From Deinandra increscens subsp. villosa (Eukaryota > Streptophyta > Magnoliopsida > Asterales > Asteraceae), in contig JBCNJP010000024.1 in assembly GCA_039602395.1 (NCBI GenBank), forward strand, positions 1,319,594 to 1,383,593: 64,000 bases of DNA. Direction: 5' to 3'. Below, one piece after another: positions 58,401-64,000 of the stretch (positions are counted from its first letter, which is position 1; each line of letters opens with the position of its first letter). The position numbers were made by a program, and so were the translations under genes. A model generated the notes under the pieces. That model had not been told where the DNA came from, did not search any database, and saw nothing but the letters and a program-made list of their open reading frames with translations.

Positions 58401-58887
58401 TTTGTTTAAACCTTTGCCAAACTCCAAAGGGAGAAGATTTAAAACCAATGTTTCTAAACAAGGTGTTCCATCAAATTACCATGATACCATTCCTAATAAG
58501 TTTGAGGGTGGTGTTTCTAAGGGTTTTGCTGATCCCAGAAGGTGTTATTGTTATTTTGAAATAGGACATATTCGTAGTCGGTGTCCTGTTTTAGCTAGAA
58601 AGAGGGCTTCAGCTTATGTGCAATCATCTTCATATTCAAAATCTGATGCAAAGCGCAAGATGGATGATGAAAAGATTGTTACCAAACAACATTTTAAAAG
58701 GAGATTTTTTTTCAATAAATCTTACAAATTTTTTGGTAATAATTCTACTTCAGATTTTACTGCTGATTCATCCATTCCATCTGTCAGGCAAAAGTGGCTG
58801 CCTAAAATGACTTCAAAAGCCACTGAGGATTTTTCGGAAGATAATGGTCGACCCAAAGCTGAATGCTTGGGTCCAGATACTCACTAA
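55420..58887 (+). CDS. gag: Gag of element E (1155 residues)
   Basis: An uninterrupted frame. Residues about 20-235 carry the copia gag capsid region (UBN2 type: LWDALCHRCEG, SRLSHLVSELD, LLDALPEKWEGYI). A CCHC knuckle CYNCQNYGHFAKEC lies near residue 395. A coiled coil spans about residues 520-620. Long Lys/Ser- and Tyr/Phe-rich segments follow. A second, altered knuckle CYCYFEIGHIRSRC is near residue 1045, where the Cys spacing no longer fits CX2C. The protein is long for copia Gag. It ends in a different frame from pol, which overlaps its last 25 nt. Confidence 0.9.
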   Translation: MSTTVQALLNYDNEIGTTNKVPKLMRFEDFHNWKTRYESYIGVTDVSVWTPMLDGYEIPKFTTGEFIGQEKPFNKMNDAEKEAFKLERKAYSNLSMALPKDILHQFKTHTTSKKLWDALCHRCEGNAQYKKSKKKVLLREYDNFAHVPNETINDLISRLSHLVSELDIVGVKIEAGELKEKLLDALPEKWEGYILLLTHDKSFDDLTYDELTRNLLARELDMMRVKTLPSQVQNPDVYFGENASTMHAKAKANSNPPSIAFYVENTSSGHANMSRGSSSGSYASKAAVTYPVYSHQSSSVPTHNQSAFSAKTTNDFMAFFSAMVSSYDGVVAGKLTSAELTDEDYEQIDPDDLELIDINWSMEMLVRRGKKYMQRTGQKDLNPEGKLGFHKSKVRCYNCQNYGHFAKECTKGKQQETSKLYQKYAAQSNKPSGSNTNPSSSNANARGSNSDNKALVSKTGEGYDWAADFPDESAFLCTEEQSVKIEDDPDLPGEDFFAEGQHAFMANIQVASNSCELCLNSANQLKELSDEKTMYFDKYSIAEENVKIYKQRWEAVKAELKSEHAVVLSTKIELNNKTEDYIFSEKKLAEANAKISELNIEILDLKRQLENFKNSSSFASFLCKDENLKDLLKESGCNSVPPPIVHGLGPKESETKAGVVFDYSMFTAEGSSDKSKSTDKKKSGKHASKPKVEVSKQSESSDSKVEKPVTEVKPQNVKLTPLEAAQKILEIAKTMKTFENSQFAKGPDLFFERDAVSVSNKITPDVNVIPEAPERSAKLNGVGFGQVAGNSKVNQKKPQKFQKHEKKFAKNGKFDENLKGKTVDGDSSQKLRMYSLKGSDSVFSDLDFPLICVDPSRVAKVWYVEPSEVVKSDLEDEQFIVLSDVPSGSNDQGSCSKGQRPSEKPKSSNDQKFKTKSKQSSYSPKSFYKSDGQYSSETNSFDYEAFGFCDDYNFYDDFGKFEQNKTTKVKPKGYADRCGVDDYGFYNEHGYIGPLFKPLPNSKGRRFKTNVSKQGVPSNYHDTIPNKFEGGVSKGFADPRRCYCYFEIGHIRSRCPVLARKRASAYVQSSSYSKSDAKRKMDDEKIVTKQHFKRRFFFNKSYKFFGNNSTSDFTADSSIPSVRQKWLPKMTSKATEDFSEDNGRPKAECLGPDTH

Positions 58888-60701
58888 TTGCTTGCTACTA
58901 TGTGCAGGGTGCTCGAAAGCCAGCTGTTAACAACTTTTGGGTCGTTGATAGTGGAGCATCCAGGCACATGACGGGTAATATTTCCTTGCTGTCTGAAGTC
59001 AAACCAATTCAAGGAGGAAATGCTACTTTTGCTGGAAATAAAGGTGGGAAGATAACCGGTGAAGGAAAGTTGGGTAACGAGAAGATTACTTTTGAAAAAG
59101 TCCAATTTGTGCAAGAGCTGCAGCACAACTTGTTAAGCGTATCTCAAATTTGTGATAAGCAGTACACGGCTGCTTTTACAAGTTCAGAATGTTTGATTCT
59201 GAAACCTGGCATTCGAATTCCTGAAGACTGGATTGTGATGCGAGCTCCCAGATTTCGGGACTTATATGTGTTAAATATGAATCAGACTTCATCTGCTGTA
59301 TCTGCTACATGTTTCATCTCAAAAGCTACTGAAAAGGAATCAATTTTGTGGCATAGACGCATGGGTCACATCAATTACCGAAAAATGAATTACTTGGTCA
59401 ATCATTATTTGGTAGAAGGCGTTTCCAAGAATAGATTTTCTATAAATGAAGTGTGTGTCTCATGTAAGAAAGGTAAACAGAAAAAGAAGTCTCATCCTTC
59501 TAAGCGTTTGAATTCGATTGTCACTCCCTTGGAACTGCTTCATATGGATCTGTTTGGTCCTATGAATGTTCGTAGTATTGAGGGTAGTTACTATTGCTTG
59601 GTGATTATGGATGACTTCTCAAGATTTTCGTGGGTGGCATCTTTGGCGACCAAGGCTGATACTCCAGATTCAATTCGGAACATGTTGTCTAAGTTTGAAT
59701 CGTTGTACAAGCATAGAGTTTGTCGCATTCGTACTGACAATGGTTCTGAATTCAACAATGCTAAAATGAAGGATTTTTGTGGTTCGTTTGGAATTTATCA
59801 TGAATTCAGTGCGCCGTATACTCCACAACAAAATGGGGTAGCTGAGCGAAAGAATCGAACATTGATTGAAACGGCTCGAACGATGCTAGCTGATGCACAT
59901 TTACCAATTAAGTTTTGGTCTGAAGCTGTTCATGCTGCATGTTATGTGCTCAATCGTGTTCTGATTGTTAAAAGATTTAACAAGACAAGTTATGAATTGC
60001 TCAGAGGTCGAAAGCCAAATTTGAATTTCTTGGAACCATTTGGGTGTTCATGTACGGTTCTCAAGGAAGGTGGAAAGTTTGATGCTAAAGCTGTTGAAGG
60101 CATTTTTGTTGGATATCATCATCCAATGAAAAGAGTTTATTTTACATCTTCCAAGACCATTGAGAATCATATGAATGTGGATTGTCATCGACATACCTTT
60201 CTACAACCTAAATCGGTTGATTATCGAGCTTTTGATTATAATTCTTTTGTTGATTCGTTCTCGGCTGCACAAAAGAGTTCTGATAAAGAAGATGAGTCTG
60301 AAATCTTATCTGCTGCTATAATGTATACATTGTCTACTCCTGGTTCCGGGTCATGGATTCCTAAGCTTCCAAATTCATCTGTTACTACTTCGTCTAGTCA
60401 GGATGTTTCTAGTTTAGAAACAATGAGTTCGTCTGACGATGATGATGAAAGTTCGTATCATGAAGCTGAGTCAACACCTGTTGACGATCCAATTTCGTTA
60501 CCGAGTACAAGTTCTTCGGTTCCAGTTTCTTTACCGTTACATGATCTTTCAAGCACAGATGAAGCAGATGCAAGTTTACCTAATAATTTGGCAGATAATA
60601 TTCCTATTGCTGATTCAACTACTCTGAGGATACACACCATTCATCCTCAAGAGAATATTATTGGTGATCCGAGTTCTGGAGTTCCACACGTCATCAAATA
60701 G
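58863..60701 (+). CDS. Protease and integrase of element E
   Basis: Opens with an ATG at 58863 that overlaps a TGA of the same frame by position, and overlaps gag by 25 nt in the -1 frame. Protease core VVDSGASRHMTG near 58946. GAG-pre-integrase NLLSVSQICD, then HHCC zinc binding (WHRRMGHIN near 59348, CVSCKKGK near 59457). Integrase core residues: HMDLFGP (59541), RTDNGSEF (59730) and QQNGVAERKNRT (59827), so the DDE triad is complete. An acidic Ser-rich linker follows and ends at 60701 by a frameshift. If translated, the enzymes look functional. Confidence 0.88.
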   Translation: MLGSRYSLIACYYVQGARKPAVNNFWVVDSGASRHMTGNISLLSEVKPIQGGNATFAGNKGGKITGEGKLGNEKITFEKVQFVQELQHNLLSVSQICDKQYTAAFTSSECLILKPGIRIPEDWIVMRAPRFRDLYVLNMNQTSSAVSATCFISKATEKESILWHRRMGHINYRKMNYLVNHYLVEGVSKNRFSINEVCVSCKKGKQKKKSHPSKRLNSIVTPLELLHMDLFGPMNVRSIEGSYYCLVIMDDFSRFSWVASLATKADTPDSIRNMLSKFESLYKHRVCRIRTDNGSEFNNAKMKDFCGSFGIYHEFSAPYTPQQNGVAERKNRTLIETARTMLADAHLPIKFWSEAVHAACYVLNRVLIVKRFNKTSYELLRGRKPNLNFLEPFGCSCTVLKEGGKFDAKAVEGIFVGYHHPMKRVYFTSSKTIENHMNVDCHRHTFLQPKSVDYRAFDYNSFVDSFSAAQKSSDKEDESEILSAAIMYTLSTPGSGSWIPKLPNSSVTTSSSQDVSSLETMSSSDDDDESSYHEAESTPVDDPISLPSTSSSVPVSLPLHDLSSTDEADASLPNNLADNIPIADSTTLRIHTIHPQENIIGDPSSGVPHVIK

Positions 60702-62322
60702 CAGATTCCGTTGATGCTTTAATTACTGAAATCAGGGATTCAGGAGTTCAGAATGACGTGTTTCATTCATGTTTTCTGTCTCAAGTTGAACCAACCAATG
60801 TCGATCAGGCGTTGGAAGATGCTTCTTAGGTTGAGGCTATGCAAGAAGAGTTGCAACAATTTCGGAAATTGGGAGTATGGCATCTCGTGGATTTACCCGC
60901 TAATTCCAAAGAACCATGTGGTACTAAATGGGTATTTAAATGCAAGAAAGATGATCGAGGTATAATTGTTCGAAACAAGGCTCGATTGGTGGTTCAGGGT
61001 TTCTCACAGATTGAAGGCGTTGATTTCAATGAAGTTTATGCTCCTTTTGCACGGATCGAGGCTATCAGAATCTTTTTAGCTTTCGCGGCATATCATGGAT
61101 TCAAAGTGTATCAAATGTATGTCAAGAGTGCATTTCTTAATGGGTTGATTCGTGAGGAAGTGTATGTGAAGCAGCCGCCTGGTTTTTATGATCCCGATTA
61201 TCCAAACAAAGTGTACAAGTTAGACAAGGCGTTATATGGATCGCATCAAGCCCCGAGAGCTTGGTATGAAACTTTATCTACGCACCTGCTGGAAAACGGT
61301 TTTCGGCGCGGAAAGGTGGATTGTACGCTGTTTTCGAAGAAGTTTGGAAAGGATCTGTTGCTTGTCCAAGTCTATGTGGACGATATTATTTTTGGAAGCA
61401 CAAATGATGCGTTATGCAAGGATTTTGAACGTGTGATGCAAACAAAGTTTGAAATGAGTTCTATGGGCGAGATGGGGTTCTTTTTAGGTCTTCAAGTTCA
61501 TCAATCGGCCAAAGGCATATTCTTACACCAAACCAAATATGTGTCTGATATTTTGGCAAGGTTCAAGATTGGCGATGTTCGGGTTCCTAGTACACCAATC
61601 CAGGTTTCACATGGTTTAGCACCAGATGAGGCTGGTGAAACTATTGATCCCACATTGTTTAGGGCTATGATTGGTTCGCTTATGTACTTAACTGCATCTC
61701 GTCCTGATATAATGTTTGTTGTGTGCTTGTGTTCTAGGTATCAGGCAGCTCCAAAGGCTTCTCATTTGATGGCAGTAAAGAGGATTTTTGCTTATTTGAA
61801 GGGTAATCCGGATTTGGGAATCTGGTATCCTAATGATAATAAGTTCGAGTTATCAGCATATTCTGACTCCAACTATGGTGGCTGTAAAATCAATTTCAAA
61901 TCTACAACCGCAGGATGTCAGTTTTTGGGAGAACGACTGGTGTCGTGGCAATGCAAAAAGCAAACTTCGGTTGCAACGTTTACAGCAGAGGCGGAATATG
62001 TGGCTGCTTCTAGTTGTTGTTCATAAGTTTTGTGGTACAACAGCAGTTACGCGACTATGGTTTGAATTTTCTTACTACTCCGATTTTTATTGATAACTCG
62101 GCTGCTATATCCATCACTAAAAACCCAGTTCAGCATTCTAAAACTAAACACATTGAGATTCGATATCACTTTATCCGTGATTGCTTTGAAAAGAAACTAA
62201 TTGATTTGCAGAAAATTCACACGGATTTTCAGCGAGCTGATTTGTTTACAAAAGCTTTTGATAAAACTCGGTTCCAATTTTTATTGAAAATCAATGGGAT
62301 AACTAAGTTAAATGTCACATGA
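60702..62322 (+). pseudogene. Reverse transcriptase-RNase H of element E (stops, motif A mutated)
   Basis: The linker frame has TAG at 60827-60829 where Trp is expected. RT then runs 60839-62026: motif A reads MYVKSAFLNG near 61117, so the catalytic Asp is replaced by Tyr. YVDDIIFGS near 61374 is intact. RNase H has AYSDSNYGG and TAEAEYVAAS. TAA at 62024-62026 replaces an expected Gln codon, and a frameshift of one base leads into the last part 62030-62322, which ends HIEIRYHFIRD and TKAFDKTRFQF. The RT cannot be active. Confidence 0.9.
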
Positions 62323-62802
62323 TTCGTTTCAGTTGATCGTTTTTGCTTTTTGTTTTATTTTTCTGTTATTGTTTTCTACTTTTTAGGGGGAGAAATATGA
62401 AAAATACAAAAATAGTGTGTTGTTTTCTGTTCCAAAAATGAAAAAGCATAAAAAAAATTGAAAAATGCAAAAGCATAAAAAAAATTGGAAAATTAAAAAT
62501 TTGAGAAATGTGATCCAACCTCGTGAGAAATGATAGTACATCAGTGAATGTTACTGACCATGGATAGACTAGATTGAAAGGCTGTAGATACTCGCTTGTT
62601 TCATTGAATGTGCCATTCATATCTGATACATGTTAGTATGATATAAAGATAATGCCTGTCTGAAATCTGTGGCAAACCATGATTCTTGTTTTTGTTTAAT
62701 GCTGAGATTATATGAAAAATTCAAAAAGAGAATAAGAGATGGTCTTAGTGTATGCATGCTTTATTTTGCAAAGATTTAAACTTGTTTTATTTTCTTAATT
62801 TT

Positions 62803-63041
62803 GTCAAACGATCGGACTTTCTCTGCGTATCGAAAGATCGACTTGATTGTTGTTCGTTTGACGTTCTGCTTTATTTTCTTGGTGTTTAGTATAATCCATC
62901 GGACTTTCTTTGCGTATCGAAAGATCGACCTGATTGTTGTTGGATTATACGCTTTCTGCTTTATTTTCTATTTCTTATTTTCCTAAACAATCGGACTTTC
63001 TCTGCGTGCCTACCAGCCGACCTGATTGTTGTTTGTTTAGG
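62803..63041 (+). other. Three conserved RNA stem-loops (element E)
   Basis: Copy 1 (62803-62862): arms GTCAAACGA and TCGTTTGAC. Copy 2 (62889-62950): arms GTATAATCCA and TGGATTATAC. Copy 3 (62982-63041): arms CCTAAACAA and TTGTTTAGG. The loops share TCGGACTTTCTYTGCGT and GACYTGATTGTTG and are each followed by a 'tctgctttatttt' block. Arms differ in sequence yet remain fully complementary. Confidence 0.88.
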
Positions 63042-63403
63042 GTTCTGCTTTCTTTTTGCATGAAACACTATGAACCGATTGTCTCTTTAATAGATTCTGT
63101 GATGAATCAGTGAAAAAAATAGAATAAATCAGATTATCAATTACTTGAGTTTGTGGGTGCCATGATTTCTGTACTTGATAAACATACCTAATGCATATCA
63201 GAAATCTGTAAAAATTGATTTGAATTGGCTGAAATAAACATTATGTGTTGTATTCGTGGACAACTTGATTTGCATGCTGATTAGGTTGAAATTGAAGTGT
63301 GTTAAGTGCATCTCACTGATATGATCTCATGTTGCGATCTTTCTCACAAAAACATAAATTATGATAGTTAATCGTCTGATTTCTGTTATTTTGTTCTTCA
63401 GAA

Positions 63404-63505
63404 AAGATCAAAAAGATTTTAGGTATGTTTTAGCATAAGTTTGAAAAATCAAAAAGATTTGAGTAAGTTTTGATATAATTTTGTCAAAAATCAAAAAGAT
63501 TTTCA
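63404..63505 (+). repeat. Three spaced AAAATC-AAAAA-GATTTT repeats (element E)
   Basis: Copies near 63405, 63447 and 63487, each a small A/T inverted repeat with 'aaaagattt'. Similar triplets lie after pol in C (15190-15300), with single copies in G and F. Confidence 0.7.
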
Positions 63506-63667
63506 TTCTGCTTTATTTTAGATCAACTGAATTTCAGAATCGACAATCTGTTGTTTGATGAACCATAATCGATGCTAAATCAGATTATCATGTTTGAAAT
63601 TGAAGAAATTGCACGTTTTTGATGAAAAATGAGAAATTTGATGATAAGGGGCAATGTGGACTTTTTC

Positions 63668-63855
63668 TGATCCGGCGGACCAGCTGATCCGCCGGCGGAT
63701 CAAAATGGGTATAAATAGCAAATCTGATCCGCGAGAGTTCATAACTCGCGGATCACATACATTCAACACAGAAACCCTCGAAACCACTCGCATTCATATT
63801 TTTCTTGATTTCTCAGTCGTTAACGAAGCTCTGCCCGAATTTTTTGTTGCTACAG
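63668..63855 (+). promoter_or_regulatory. Second promoter and leader of element E (before env-like unit)
   Basis: GATCCGCC words at 63669-63700 directly precede TATAAATAG at 63710-63718. An inverted pair GATCCGCGAG (63726-63735) and CTCGCGGATC (63745-63754) follows. A splice donor 'gctacag|gtaggt' is at 63855/63856. The stretch from 63856 to the window end looks like the start of the intron. Function inferred from layout. Confidence 0.65.
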
Positions 63856-64000
63856 GTAGGTTGTCTGATTACGCACAGGTTGATGGTTTTAATGTCTGCA
63901 ATGGTTGTCTGATTAGGGTTAAATTTGAGACTTAAGTCTCGGTTTTTGAGAAAAACCGACTGGATATTTGTTTAACCGGTTTTAACCAATGTTCATGTGT

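Larger units (their letters stand above)
62323..63667 (+). other. Post-pol region of element E: internal purine tract, stem-loops, repeats
   Basis: 'aggggg agaaatat' at 62385-62398 lies 63 nt after the pol stop with no LTR after it. The stem-loops and the AATCAAAAAGATTT repeats are separate entries. The remainder is AT-rich and non-coding. Confidence 0.75.
54252..64000 (+). mobile_element. Element E: Ty1/copia (SIRE-like), nearly complete, runs off the right edge
   Basis: LTR 54252-54838, initiator-Met primer site, leader, long gag, protease, integrase, RT and RNase H, then the post-pol region with purine tract, three stem-loops and the start of the second transcription unit. The env-like ORF and 3' LTR should lie beyond 64000. 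It has few lesions, so it is the youngest coding copia copy here, although its RT motif A is damaged. Confidence 0.9.

Overview
The window is plant nuclear DNA made almost entirely of nested LTR retrotransposons, and I see no convincing host gene. The organism is most likely a member of the Asteraceae. That is an inference: the extra ORFs downstream of copia pol resemble, from memory, ORFs deposited in large numbers for Tanacetum and relatives. The initiator-Met and Asp primer sites, the two superfamilies and the CCHC Gag proteins are typical of plants in general.

Layout. (A) 1-6196, + strand: a Tekay/Del-like Ty3 element with gag but no pol; its 5' LTR runs off the left edge. A sits inside (B) 6197-10742, - strand, a sister element cut in its gag. 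B sits inside (C) 10743-53576, + strand, an old decayed Ty1/copia element (SIRE-like) whose gag C-terminus, pol, env-like ORF and 3' LTR remain. C is interrupted by (D) 15556-41472, a copia element with two 401-bp LTRs that has lost gag, protease and integrase. D's env-like ORF is split by (F) 20591-38793, an Athila-type Ty3 element with 1127-bp LTRs and a perfect 5-bp target duplication. F carries (G) 28794 to about 34030, - strand, a 5'-truncated copia element with an env-like ORF. C's env-like ORF also holds a hAT-type MITE (48036-48846) and a truncated - strand copia fragment (H, about 50763-52432). After a short unassigned stretch, (E) 54252 to beyond 64000 is the best-preserved copia element: LTR, gag, nearly whole pol and the start of its downstream unit.

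The copia elements C, D, E and G share one plan: LTR, primer site, leader, gag-pol, a second polypurine tract just after pol (D, E, G), conserved stem-loops (D, E, G), a promoter-like stretch, a leader with a GT-AG intron, then the ATG of an env-like ORF directly after the splice acceptor. The env-like gene therefore looks like a separate spliced transcription unit.

The most unusual points are: (1) F's primer site is extended into a 68-nt copy of tRNA-Asp whose only mismatch falls at the position of methylated A58; (2) stem-loops after pol have changing but still complementary stems; (3) nearly every TATA box in the window lies just beside an element-specific cluster of CpG-containing palindromic words, some sharing the core GRTACGC; (4) internal copies of the polypurine tract occur in several unrelated elements.
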